A DNA stretch of 64,000 nucleotides, taken from the NCBI RefSeq assembly GCF_025548535.1, contig NZ_JAJLQW010000005.1, positions 124,001 through 188,000 of the forward strand, in the 5' to 3' direction. Shown here one piece after another: positions 9,551-18,472 of the stretch (the stretch's first letter is position 1; each line of letters starts with the position of its first letter). The position numbers were made by a program, and so were the translations under genes. Source of the stretch: Undibacterium sp. Jales W-56. GTDB lineage: Bacteria; Pseudomonadota; Gammaproteobacteria; Burkholderiales; Burkholderiaceae_D. The notes beneath the pieces were generated by a model that searched no databases, was not told the origin of the DNA, and saw nothing but the letters and a program-made list of their open reading frames with translations.

Positions 9551-12500
9551 ATGAATCGATATCAATATGAATTTGATGCTAAATCCGACAGTATTGCGGC
9601 ACGGATAGTGCGCCTGGTTGGATATGACAAGCGCGTATTGGAACTGGGATGTGCTTCAGGCCATATGGCTCAAGTATTTGCTGCCAACGGATGCCAAGTA
9701 ATTGGTATCGAAATGGATGCGGACGCTGCCGAGCAAGCACGCAAAGTCTGCCTGGCAGTATATGAGGTGAATCTTGATGACCGAGATTGGGTCCAGGTAT
9801 TATCTGGTCAAGAAAAATTTGATGTGGTAGTAGTTGCAGATGTTTTAGAACATTTACGTAATCCGCGCGCTTGCATTGCAAACGTAAGGCGCTTGCTGAC
9901 TGACGATGGAATTGTCATTATTTCGACTCCGAATATCGCTCATGGAGGAGTCATTGCTGGATTAATGCAAGGTAATTTCCAATACCGTGAGACAGGTTTG
10001 CTAGACCGGACACATATTCATTTTTTTACAAAGAATAGTTTGCGTGAGGCTCTTGAAGAAGAAGGGTTTGCAATCAATCATTTTGATAGTGTCGAAGCCG
10101 GTGTTGATCATCTTGAGTTCTCTGAACAATGGGCAATGCTGCCGTCTTCTGTCAGAGAGCTGGTTCGACGGCTCCCAGACGCGATGGCATTCCAGTTCAT
10201 CGTCACGGCCAGTAAAGTAAATAATAGTATTAGTGCGCAGGAATTGCGCGAGACACATCGTCAGCTTGAACGTGTGAAGTCGTCAATACAGACGATTGAG
10301 AATGAGGCTGCGCATCATATTTCTCATTTGCGTCAGCATGTTGAAGAATTGACGGGTGCTGTAAAGTTCTTAGAGGCACAGCGTCACGCGAATGAATTAC
10401 AAATTGCCGAATTAGAAAGAGTTCAAGCATCAGAGCGTCACGCGAATGAGTCACAAATTGCCGAATTAGAAAGAGTTCAAGCATTACAGCTAGAAAGTTT
10501 GGCGCTTAAATCTCATGTTATAGCTCAGAGAGAAAACGAGATCCAACAAGCTCAGCAAGTCATTCAACAAATTTATAATTCTTCTAGTTGGAAGTTAATG
10601 GCACCAGTGCGTAAACTGTCAGGCCTATTACCAGCACGATTGAAAAAAATATTACATCTCTTGATTCATCGTTTTTATATTGCGGGAAAACTGATTGCTG
10701 CACACCCTATCAAAGGGTGGGCAGAAGTATTTAAGGCAATTTCCAAAAACGTTTCGCCCCCACCTATCGTACCAAGCCCTCATTTTGCCCCTCCAACCGA
10801 TGACTTTTGTGTTGAAGTACCATTTTTCTATGATACAGGAAAACATTTACAACCTAGTCTGATGGTCATCTGCCACATGTATTACACGGATCTGGCACAG
10901 GAGTTTAAAGAATATTTTTTAAATATACCCTACCAATTCGATTTATACATTACGACAGACTCTGATCAGAAAAAACAAGAAATTGAGACTGCATTTGCTG
11001 ACTGGAATAAAGGCAAATTGGAAGTTAGGTTAGCAAAAAATAGAGGGCGTGATATTGCTCCTAAACTTATAACGTGTAACGATCTCTACTCGCAGTACGA
11101 ATTTGTTTTACACGTACATACGAAGAAATCTCCACATCGGGGAAACGACAATGGTTGGAGAGAATTTCTGCTCAATACTTTACTTGGCAGCTCCCAAATT
11201 GTCGAAAGCGTTTTTGAGGCGTTCAGTCTGAATCCTCTGCTGGGGATGATTGCTCCTCAGCATTTGGACGATGTTCGCCCTTACGTTGGCTGGGGATGGA
11301 ATTTTGAACATGCGCAGAATTTCGCACATCGTATGGGAATCAGCATATCCCTAGATGGTGTTGTCGATTTCCCTTCAGGCTCAATGTTTTGGGCGCGAAC
11401 GGCAGCATTACGTCCATTGTTAGATCTCCAGTTGAATTTCCGTGACTTTCCTGAGGAATCGGGCCAAATAGATGGGACGTTGGGTCATGTAATTGAAAGA
11501 ATGTATTTTCTCGTAACCGAGAAAGCAGGATTTAGCTGGCTGAAGATAGCACTACCATCGACTCATGAGAATGGATTAGAGCGGATAACGAGGATTGAAA
11601 ACCAGCAAGATTTGCGAGATTTTTTAGAGAATGATTTAGATTTTTTATTGGACTCTCAAAACATAGTGAATCCATATAAGAGACCAAAAACAGCGACACA
11701 ACAAAACACGAAAAAACTCAATAAGAGAGAGCGGATTTATCAAAGAGCATATGAGCGCTCATCCTATAAAGGCATGATGGATTTCACGACATTTGTCAAA
11801 GAGATTAATTATTTGACTGAAGGCAAAAAAAGTAGCATTGATTTTAACGAAAAATTCTATCTTAAGGCCAATCAGGAAGTTGCCCAACAAGTAAATCTGG
11901 GCATGATCCCATCTGGTTATATACACTTTTGTGTGACGGGACAATTTGATAGAAATATCATATGGAGTGATTGCCAGCTTGAGCGTCGTTTTTTTATGGC
12001 ACCAAAGCTTGCAGAGGGATTCATAAGTCCGGTAAATTTACGAGCTATTCCAGCATATCAGCCTGATTTAACGTATTTGCCGATGGGTAGTAAACCCTTT
12101 TTATTAATTTTCTTTTCTCATCTTCAGGACGACTTATTTTTTGCTGGCTACACAGAATTTTTCAAGGATTTCAAACCCATTATTGATCAATTTCCACGTG
12201 TTGTAATTTCTGTAGCTGCTCCGAATTTTAATAAAAAATTAGCGAACCGATATGCCGAGCATATCGAGGTAATTAACGATAACGAATTAAAGAAACTAGA
12301 AAATAAGCCAGATTTGATCGTTTGTTTTAACAGTGAATTATTTTTTAAAGCAAAGAATATTTTTAACGATCTCGATCGAACAATTTATTATTGCCAGGAC
12401 TTTGAAGCAGGATTTTTTCCTCTAGGTACTACCTATGTTCGAGCAGAAATGGCAATTACTCATTCTAAGAACATTATTATTTCGAGCAATATTCTTGTTA

Positions 12501-13108
12501 ATTATTTTAAAAAATACAATCTTCTTGACCCGAGGCAAAATGTTTACATTACGACTCCAAAAATAGAACTCGTGCATGTTTTACCGGGAAAGAGTAAACG
12601 GTTATTTTTTTACTTCCGCCCAGAGAGTTTTAACAGCAGAAACTTGCCTGAACTATTGATGGAGGCTGCAGAGCAATTTTGTAAAAAATATTCCGGTTAT
12701 GAATTGTATTTACTAGGTTCCGTTGATACTTGTTACTCATATGCCATTAATGGGAATTCGATATTTGTAATATCAAAATTACCGAAAGACGAATACTCAA
12801 AACTTTTGTCGACTTGCGATGTGGCAATTTCTATGATTTATTCTGCGCATCCTGGGGTGATCGCATTTCAGACAGCGGCCTCCGGAATTCCTACGGTTAC
12901 CAATACTTTTGATAATCGTGACGCAGATTTATTGAAGCAAATTTCTGACAATATTGTGCCTTATGATCCCGTAAAAGATAACTTGTTGGATAGTATTGAA
13001 TTAGCATTGGCCATGCCTAAAGGCACTCCGTCTTTCAGAGGACATTTATACTCTGTGGACAATCCACACACATTCCCTGATTTCATTGAAAAAATTATGA
13101 AGAATTGA
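9551..13108 (+). CDS. Fusion protein: SAM methyltransferase, coiled coil, RgpF, WsaF-like GT4
   Basis: 1185 residues. Domain 1 (about 20-215) is a class I methyltransferase with VLELGCASGHMAQVFAANG, IGIEMD and DVVVVADVLEHL. Residues about 229-343 are a heptad-like coiled coil holding an 18-residue tandem repeat, ending in the amphipathic SSSWKLMAPVRKL motif seen in many multidomain glycosyltransferases. Domain 3 (about 435-680) is RgpF with NRGRDIAPK and HVHTKKSPHRG, paralogous to the upstream gene. Domain 4 (about 825-1185) is GT4-like, close to WsaF-type rhamnosyltransferases (YYCQDFEAGFFP, FYFRPESFNSRN, AHPGVIAFQTAASGIP). It probably builds and methylates the exported glycan. The start lacks a Shine-Dalgarno. 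Confidence 0.82.
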   Translation: MNRYQYEFDAKSDSIAARIVRLVGYDKRVLELGCASGHMAQVFAANGCQVIGIEMDADAAEQARKVCLAVYEVNLDDRDWVQVLSGQEKFDVVVVADVLEHLRNPRACIANVRRLLTDDGIVIISTPNIAHGGVIAGLMQGNFQYRETGLLDRTHIHFFTKNSLREALEEEGFAINHFDSVEAGVDHLEFSEQWAMLPSSVRELVRRLPDAMAFQFIVTASKVNNSISAQELRETHRQLERVKSSIQTIENEAAHHISHLRQHVEELTGAVKFLEAQRHANELQIAELERVQASERHANESQIAELERVQALQLESLALKSHVIAQRENEIQQAQQVIQQIYNSSSWKLMAPVRKLSGLLPARLKKILHLLIHRFYIAGKLIAAHPIKGWAEVFKAISKNVSPPPIVPSPHFAPPTDDFCVEVPFFYDTGKHLQPSLMVICHMYYTDLAQEFKEYFLNIPYQFDLYITTDSDQKKQEIETAFADWNKGKLEVRLAKNRGRDIAPKLITCNDLYSQYEFVLHVHTKKSPHRGNDNGWREFLLNTLLGSSQIVESVFEAFSLNPLLGMIAPQHLDDVRPYVGWGWNFEHAQNFAHRMGISISLDGVVDFPSGSMFWARTAALRPLLDLQLNFRDFPEESGQIDGTLGHVIERMYFLVTEKAGFSWLKIALPSTHENGLERITRIENQQDLRDFLENDLDFLLDSQNIVNPYKRPKTATQQNTKKLNKRERIYQRAYERSSYKGMMDFTTFVKEINYLTEGKKSSIDFNEKFYLKANQEVAQQVNLGMIPSGYIHFCVTGQFDRNIIWSDCQLERRFFMAPKLAEGFISPVNLRAIPAYQPDLTYLPMGSKPFLLIFFSHLQDDLFFAGYTEFFKDFKPIIDQFPRVVISVAAPNFNKKLANRYAEHIEVINDNELKKLENKPDLIVCFNSELFFKAKNIFNDLDRTIYYCQDFEAGFFPLGTTYVRAEMAITHSKNIIISSNILVNYFKKYNLLDPRQNVYITTPKIELVHVLPGKSKRLFFYFRPESFNSRNLPELLMEAAEQFCKKYSGYELYLLGSVDTCYSYAINGNSIFVISKLPKDEYSKLLSTCDVAISMIYSAHPGVIAFQTAASGIPTVTNTFDNRDADLLKQISDNIVPYDPVKDNLLDSIELALAMPKGTPSFRGHLYSVDNPHTFPDFIEKIMKN
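10381..10484 (+). repeat. 54-bp tandem repeat in the coiled-coil coding region
   Basis: Two in-frame copies start at 10381 and 10435 with a 54-bp period. Over the 50 bases available in the second copy they differ at two positions only. They encode two copies of an 18-residue helix unit (RHANE.QIAELERVQA plus linker). The near-identity at DNA level implies recent duplication and possible copy-number change without frameshift. Confidence 0.9.
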
Positions 13109-13121
13109 CATGACAAAGACC

Positions 13122-13142
13122 GGCTCAAATGCCATTTGAGCC
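13122..13142. terminator. Hairpin between convergent operons, no T-tract
   Basis: A perfect 9-bp stem GGCTCAAAT/ATTTGAGCC with a 3-base loop lies between the convergent ends of the fusion glycosyltransferase and the protease. Neither side has a clear T-run, so intrinsic termination is uncertain, but the position suits a transcript end. Confidence 0.45.
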
Positions 13143-13168
13143 GCCTCAATCAAGGAGTGATATTTCAA

Positions 13169-15304
13169 TTAAAACGTGAATCTTGTGATTGGAATATTTT
13201 TGTTATTTGGCAGAGTTAGCACTGCATTACGTTTATCAGAGAAGCGGATGATGACTCGCCCGGCATTTGCAGCAACAACAATAGCAGGTTTATAGCTCCC
13301 GGTCAGTGTTTGACCATTGCCATATTGCTGCCAAACACCTTCATAAGTCGCTGCATCCGTCATTTTCATTGGACCTGATGCATACCAGATTGGATTTCCT
13401 AAATTGTCATACATATAGCCCGCTAAGAACATATTTCCATTTTGGATTTCAACGGAGAATCCTCTGCCGCCCTCATCAGGATTCCACCACCACCCTGCCT
13501 CTGGTGTGTTTGCCGGCACTTCTGCATTAACGCCACCTGGTACTATGTTAAATCGTTCGATTGAAATAGTTCCCCCTGGCCACATTAAAGTGCCGTGAGT
13601 GTTGTCAGAAAAAGTGATAGTCAGATTACCTTGACTACCATTAATAAGACTTGCCGTTTTGTAATTGCCAGTCAGGGTTTGGCCGCCCTGATATGCAATC
13701 AGATTTCCGATATACACCGAATCTGATGTCATTGCCGTTGGACCAGATGCATACCAGGTAGCCCTCCCTGTCTGATCATAAAGATATCCGGCAAAGAACA
13801 TCTTGTTATTGGCTATTTCAATCGTAAATCCTCTGCCACCTTCAGTGGGATTCCACCACCAGCCGGTCTGCGGTATGGGTTTTGTTGTCAGGTATTGTTT
13901 GATACTTGGATAGGCCAGATCCAAACGAGAAAAATAATCCGCGTTAGTCGGCGTTTCGCACGCAGATGATCCTGCGTATAAAGCGCCGCGCAAAACGTAA
14001 TATCCTGCGCTGAACGTGAATAGTCCGGAGCCGCTGCTGCCGGGCTCGGTGATACCTGTTTGCCACTTGACCGGTATATACAGGCCTTTGTCATTGACAA
14101 TGGTGAAATTCGCATCAGTAGTTCCCGTGCTTATTTTTTTTATGTCTCCACGAGGATGGTGAATGCCAATCACATTCTGCGGTGTAATGGTGTTCGCATC
14201 CCAGCCAGCGTAGTTCGCATTTGCGGGAGGGGCATCATTTAATTTCAATAATAAGAAATCGTCTTGCACGCTGTTATAGAGCAGAGTTGCCCCATTAAAA
14301 AGCTGGACTACCTGCTTTAATCCACCGCCACAACTGGCAGCTTCGTAGAACCAATAAGTATTAAGCGTACTGGCAGTTTGCTGATCGGATATGCAGTGAT
14401 TCGCCGAGAAAAAAAGTGGATCTTTTGCCGTATTATTGAGCAAGGTGCCAGTGCACAGGTAAGAACTGCCATCGATCTTTGTGTAGATCATTTTTGCGAT
14501 ACTATTGCCCGCGGCCGATAATGCCGGGGAGGGCGAGCTGACGCAGGCCAAGTCTACTTCGCAATACGATGCGCCTTTTTCAGCAGCGCTGACACTGCGC
14601 TGACTGGATGGGGTGCTGACCAGGTGCGATATGTTGGCGATATGAAAATCCAGATCCGCGGAGCGTGCCCCAGCAGGCAAAAATATTTCCAGCGTCGCAG
14701 TGTCACCATCCAAAGCAGGCGACCAATAAGTTTGATTGATCTGAATTTGACCTGCCACAATCGGGCCAACGACTTTGTTTGGGTCGTCCGAACCGACAAA
14801 CCGAATTTCCATTCCATTTGGCATCTGTGTCACCACCATCCCAATGCGGACTGCGGCTGCATTGGTCGAGGTCACACTGAGACTTGCAACCTGCCCGCCA
14901 TTTGGCAGGGGTGTCCAGCGCAATTGCCATGAGTTGGAGGATTGATCCAGATGATTCGTTAAAGCACGGCTAAAACCTATTTGATGCTGGCGTTCGCGTA
15001 TTCCCAAAGCAGATGTTTTCATCGTGGCAGCCTCTGCCTGACTTGGACGACCTAAGGAAATTTTTGTGATGCCTGGGGTGAGAGGTAATTTCAACGTATT
15101 AAGCAATGCCGATTTTTCTGGCACTGTACTCAATACCGGTGCCGGTGGCATTGATCGTATTTCGTCAGCGTGAATGGGCGAATCAGATTTTGTACTTGCA
15201 GTATCAATTCTCTCAATTTGAGCGCCATTTTTCCCCCCACATCCAAGCAAGAATAGAGAACTAAGGGCGATAACAAAAAATAAAGGGAAAGATTTTTTTT
15301 TCAT
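13169..15304 (-). CDS. Lipoprotein trypsin-like serine protease with two C-terminal GWWWNP repeats
   Basis: 711 residues. The signal peptide ends in a lipobox with Cys22 (LFLLGC), so it should be a lipoprotein. The protease domain (about 245-475) resembles lysyl endopeptidase: His303 in SANHC, Asp348 or Asp349 before FLLLKL, and Ser424 in GSSGSG. The C-terminus has two copies of a roughly 110-residue unit (about 480-592 and 600-711). Each starts GWWWNP.EGGRGF and contains FAGY.YD......WYASGP and a GQTLTG.Y motif. Similar units occur in secreted betaproteobacterial proteins; their role is unknown to me, perhaps surface or glycan binding. It converges on the polysaccharide operon. Confidence 0.85.
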   Translation of the reverse strand: MKKKSFPLFFVIALSSLFLLGCGGKNGAQIERIDTASTKSDSPIHADEIRSMPPAPVLSTVPEKSALLNTLKLPLTPGITKISLGRPSQAEAATMKTSALGIRERQHQIGFSRALTNHLDQSSNSWQLRWTPLPNGGQVASLSVTSTNAAAVRIGMVVTQMPNGMEIRFVGSDDPNKVVGPIVAGQIQINQTYWSPALDGDTATLEIFLPAGARSADLDFHIANISHLVSTPSSQRSVSAAEKGASYCEVDLACVSSPSPALSAAGNSIAKMIYTKIDGSSYLCTGTLLNNTAKDPLFFSANHCISDQQTASTLNTYWFYEAASCGGGLKQVVQLFNGATLLYNSVQDDFLLLKLNDAPPANANYAGWDANTITPQNVIGIHHPRGDIKKISTGTTDANFTIVNDKGLYIPVKWQTGITEPGSSGSGLFTFSAGYYVLRGALYAGSSACETPTNADYFSRLDLAYPSIKQYLTTKPIPQTGWWWNPTEGGRGFTIEIANNKMFFAGYLYDQTGRATWYASGPTAMTSDSVYIGNLIAYQGGQTLTGNYKTASLINGSQGNLTITFSDNTHGTLMWPGGTISIERFNIVPGGVNAEVPANTPEAGWWWNPDEGGRGFSVEIQNGNMFLAGYMYDNLGNPIWYASGPMKMTDAATYEGVWQQYGNGQTLTGSYKPAIVVAANAGRVIIRFSDKRNAVLTLPNNKNIPITRFTF

Positions 15305-15352
15305 TTTGATTCACAAGCGAATGACGACTTATTACATTGATTCGATTTGATA

Positions 15353-15468
15353 TAGGACTTGGGCAAAACAGCAAACTGCTTGCCATGCTCTGCATTGAAC
15401 CCGCAATCTAGATGCGGCTTTCCAGGCCATTTCGCGCCAACAGGCGCATCCAGCTTGCGGGTTCGTTT
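15353..15468 (+). repeat. Partial copy of the MITE-like repeat (left end and central stem)
   Basis: Begins TAGGACTTGGGCAAAACAG and aligns with the left half of the complete element at 63255-63461. It holds a 20-bp inverted repeat (15397-15416 and 15445-15464, 18 of 20 positions pairing) but no right terminal repeat, so it looks truncated. It lies between the starts and ends of two minus-strand genes. Confidence 0.7.
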
Positions 15469-15489
15469 AATATCGGCAAAAGCTGATCG

Positions 15490-16776
15490 TCATTTAGATA
15501 TTCGTTTGATTACGCCAGCCATGCCTTCATTGCTTAAAATTTCCCAGGCGCGTTTGCCGACCCGCCTGCGATGGTCGGCGTTGAGCAAGGCTTGCAGCAT
15601 ATGTGCCGTCATTAATCCCAGGCTCAATTTAGATTGACTGACGCCCGCTTGAAAACCTGGTGTAAGGATTTGATTCAATCTGAAGGTTTCCATTTTCGCG
15701 GTAGTTTGATCAAACAATTTGGGGTATTCTGATTTGCCCTGAACTTCCAGCCAAGTCTTAAAATTATCTAATCCGGGGGCATACGGATCGGGAAATTTTT
15801 TTTGCAAATCTATCCGCTCGCGGTAGATCAGCCGTGCTTCTGGACTAATCTTGGTCCCGTCTGAATAACTGCCGAAACGCCATGACACCTGACTTAGCGG
15901 ATCCGCATCCACATTTGCTGTAGCGGCGCTATACCAATCAACCAGTTCGGCAACGGTTTTGTTTCCGGTAGCGTTTCTCTTGGACATAATAATATGTGCG
16001 CCACTATCAAATCCGGTGAAATGGTAAAACCCCAACGGATCACCATTGACCAATACCTGGTCTGGCGCCGTGCCGCTCAATTCCCGGGTCGTCAGATTCC
16101 AGGGGGCGACGTTCAGTCTTGGGGATCGTAAAATGCAGACGCCTTCAAAAAATGCCGGTGCCAGATCGATCCAGCGTTGATCGGTGAATAATCCATTGGG
16201 AATATCGGCGCGGCAAAAATAATACAAGCGTTCTGCCCACCAGGCCGCGAAGGCCCGGCCAATATCAGTAGAATTAACCGCAAAAAATCCTAAGTTATAG
16301 ATGCCATGTTTAAGGCTGCAGATTTCATTGTCTATCACCGCAGCGACAGAGGATTCGGGGTGAAGCTGATGCGGAGTCAGGGCTAAGTTCGATTCTTCAA
16401 GAGCGGTCATGACTTCATCCAGTCGCGAGAATAAAACCGTGTCCGGATCGAGGTAAATAACACTGGCGCAATCATCGCGATCCAGCAGCTTTTTCAACAT
16501 GAACGGCTTAATTGCCGTCGATAATTCAACTATATTGTGGCAAAACGACCATCCTGAAAAATCGGGTATACCCAAGCTGTCGGCAGGATGAATTTCATCA
16601 AATGGTTCTTGCGATAAATCTATTCCGGCTGGGATTTGATCGGACAATGCGAGGTGGATTGCCCATTCTGGATGCCAGTGCTTAATCGATTGAATCAATA
16701 CCCTTACTTTCGGAATGTAATTACATGCAGCGCTGGTAAAGACGTGTACTTTCTTCATGCAACCGCGCTCATCCAT
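15490..16776 (-). CDS. Glycosyltransferase, GT-A fold with DxD
   Basis: 428 residues from the ATG at 16776, which follows AAGGAAG at good spacing; the ATG at 16758 (MKKVHVFTS) overlaps the upstream stop as ATGA and fits the family better, so the start is open. The N-terminal half is a nucleotide-sugar domain with the metal motif in VIYLDPDTVLF near residue 110. Further conserved-looking stretches are YNLGFFAVN, FTDQRWIDLAPAFF and NVAPWNLTTRELSG. It resembles a bacterial family found beside surface-glycan genes; donor and acceptor unknown. Probably cotranscribed with the upstream glycosyltransferase gene. Confidence 0.8.
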   Translation of the reverse strand: MDERGCMKKVHVFTSAACNYIPKVRVLIQSIKHWHPEWAIHLALSDQIPAGIDLSQEPFDEIHPADSLGIPDFSGWSFCHNIVELSTAIKPFMLKKLLDRDDCASVIYLDPDTVLFSRLDEVMTALEESNLALTPHQLHPESSVAAVIDNEICSLKHGIYNLGFFAVNSTDIGRAFAAWWAERLYYFCRADIPNGLFTDQRWIDLAPAFFEGVCILRSPRLNVAPWNLTTRELSGTAPDQVLVNGDPLGFYHFTGFDSGAHIIMSKRNATGNKTVAELVDWYSAATANVDADPLSQVSWRFGSYSDGTKISPEARLIYRERIDLQKKFPDPYAPGLDNFKTWLEVQGKSEYPKLFDQTTAKMETFRLNQILTPGFQAGVSQSKLSLGLMTAHMLQALLNADHRRRVGKRAWEILSNEGMAGVIKRISK

Positions 16777-18374
16777 ATAACTTCCTTCTTTTGTAAAACT
16801 GTTTGATGCCAGAATCGTTCTAACTCATCTAATACTGCCGCCGGCTGCATCGAACTAAGCACCAAACCCTTTTCGTAAGTTTTTGCCAGATCCGCGGGCG
16901 CTCCAAAATTAAAGCAGGCAAATGGGACGCCCATGTCCACCAGTTCATGGGATACATAGGAAAATGTTTCTGCCCAAATCGATGGCAACAAAAACACATT
17001 GGCGCCAGAGCCCTGGATGATGCTACTCAATTGTTTCGGCTGATAGGGCCCGGTTACGTTGACGATATGGCCCGGTACTCTTGCCTCAAGCGTGCCAATG
17101 ACGGTGATTTTTATGCTGGAATGACGTTTTTGAATTTCGCGTGCTAAAGCGTTGATGATTTCAGCGCCTTTATGTTTGCCGATCAAGCCAACCACACCGA
17201 TGTGCAATTCCTCCGTGGGCGTAACTGAAACCTTACTGACGGCCGTGTGGAGAGTGTGCGGTTGTACGCGCCATTTACTTTGATCCAGATCGGGATAAGC
17301 GCGCTGAAGTAAGCGTTGGGACGCTTCAGAAAACAATCTTACATCGTCTGCTGCACAAAGTAATTCCGACCAGGTACTACGCCATTGTCGAATATCTCTG
17401 ACACTGCTGACAGAAACGAATCCGTCAGTATGCGCATTCAGGCAGCGAGCGCACTCGGTTTCATCCGGCACACCGCAAAATGTACCCTTGTCATTAATAA
17501 GAAAATGGCTGGGACAAATAGCAAAATAATCGTGCACAACAACTTGCAATTCGCAATGCACATGTTTGCGTAATGTGACCAGCATCCTTACCACGTTCAA
17601 CGGCTGTCTGAATGAGACCGCGCAGTTGTACAAAATATGCTGGATTTTTGCATGACCGAGCAAATAGACAAATGCCTCAACAGACGCAATGGAATAACGT
17701 ACTGACGAGACGCCATCGTAAAATTCAACAAAGTATTGCAGGCTTGCTATATGAAAGCCCAGCATCAATACGTTTTCACCTTGCGCTATGCGTTCCGCAA
17801 TATGTTTGTGACGATAGATGCTGGCCCCGCCGCCCATATCCTGATCGATGACAATGGCACATGGGCGTATCTGAAGTTGCTGGATCAGTTTCTTCCAGAT
17901 ACTTGAATCAAGCGCTTGCGGCCGCCCCGTGTTGTAGCGCAAAACCTTGTGCAGTAATGCCTTAGGGCCCGAGCTTCTTAACAGAATCAGGGATTTTTTT
18001 GCCAGAACGGCATAGTGAGCCATCTTGCTGAGCGCGCTTTCGTGCTCATCGCGTCGAGTAAAATGGACAGGCGTAGTGACGATCTTGCCGTCAGATAATT
18101 CCCAACGTAGCTCTATGCGGGCAATTTTTTGCTCGCCAGTGTCGGCCAGCAGCAAAAAACCGGCGTTGTTCGCTTCAGGTATGGCGTTGAATTTTTTACT
18201 GACATCGTCTCTGCGCTGGCCATAATTAGCGTTGAGTTCAACGCATGGCGCAGTCTCGACAAAGTGAAGGATCAATATAACTTTGCGTATGCTGAGTCCT
18301 GGCACGAATCCCCAGCCATAAGCAAAAATCTGATTTTCTCGAATTAAAACGTGATCGACACCATGTTTTAACAT
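16755..18374 (-). CDS. GT4-type glycosyltransferase with N-terminal beta-sandwich domain
   Basis: 539 residues from the ATG at 18374, preceded by GGAG at 7 bases; an in-frame ATG at 18395 has no ribosome site. Residues about 5-115 form an accessory domain with the pattern GWGF ... RRDDV ... AGFLL, seen N-terminal to other bacterial glycosyltransferases. The rest is GT-B: a donor half with IGVVGLIGKHKGAEIINALA and the acceptor/nucleotide region LLPSIWAETFSYVSHELVDMGVPFACFNFGAP. CxxC-like cysteines (CGVPDETECARCLNAH) form a possible metal knuckle. It overlaps the next gene and probably acts with it on a surface glycan. Confidence 0.85.
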   Translation of the reverse strand: MLKHGVDHVLIRENQIFAYGWGFVPGLSIRKVILILHFVETAPCVELNANYGQRRDDVSKKFNAIPEANNAGFLLLADTGEQKIARIELRWELSDGKIVTTPVHFTRRDEHESALSKMAHYAVLAKKSLILLRSSGPKALLHKVLRYNTGRPQALDSSIWKKLIQQLQIRPCAIVIDQDMGGGASIYRHKHIAERIAQGENVLMLGFHIASLQYFVEFYDGVSSVRYSIASVEAFVYLLGHAKIQHILYNCAVSFRQPLNVVRMLVTLRKHVHCELQVVVHDYFAICPSHFLINDKGTFCGVPDETECARCLNAHTDGFVSVSSVRDIRQWRSTWSELLCAADDVRLFSEASQRLLQRAYPDLDQSKWRVQPHTLHTAVSKVSVTPTEELHIGVVGLIGKHKGAEIINALAREIQKRHSSIKITVIGTLEARVPGHIVNVTGPYQPKQLSSIIQGSGANVFLLPSIWAETFSYVSHELVDMGVPFACFNFGAPADLAKTYEKGLVLSSMQPAAVLDELERFWHQTVLQKKEVIWMSAVA

Positions 18375-18472
18375 TGCTTCTCCGTCCTGTTTCATTGTGG
18401 TCAGAGTCGGGCCAGGTCAGGATAATTCATACCGTATACTAAATTAGGGTAAAAAATCTGAATAAATAAAAC

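Noticed and set aside
10381..10484. CRISPR-like direct repeats
   Set aside because: Two adjacent units without spacers, inside a coding frame; a protein repeat.
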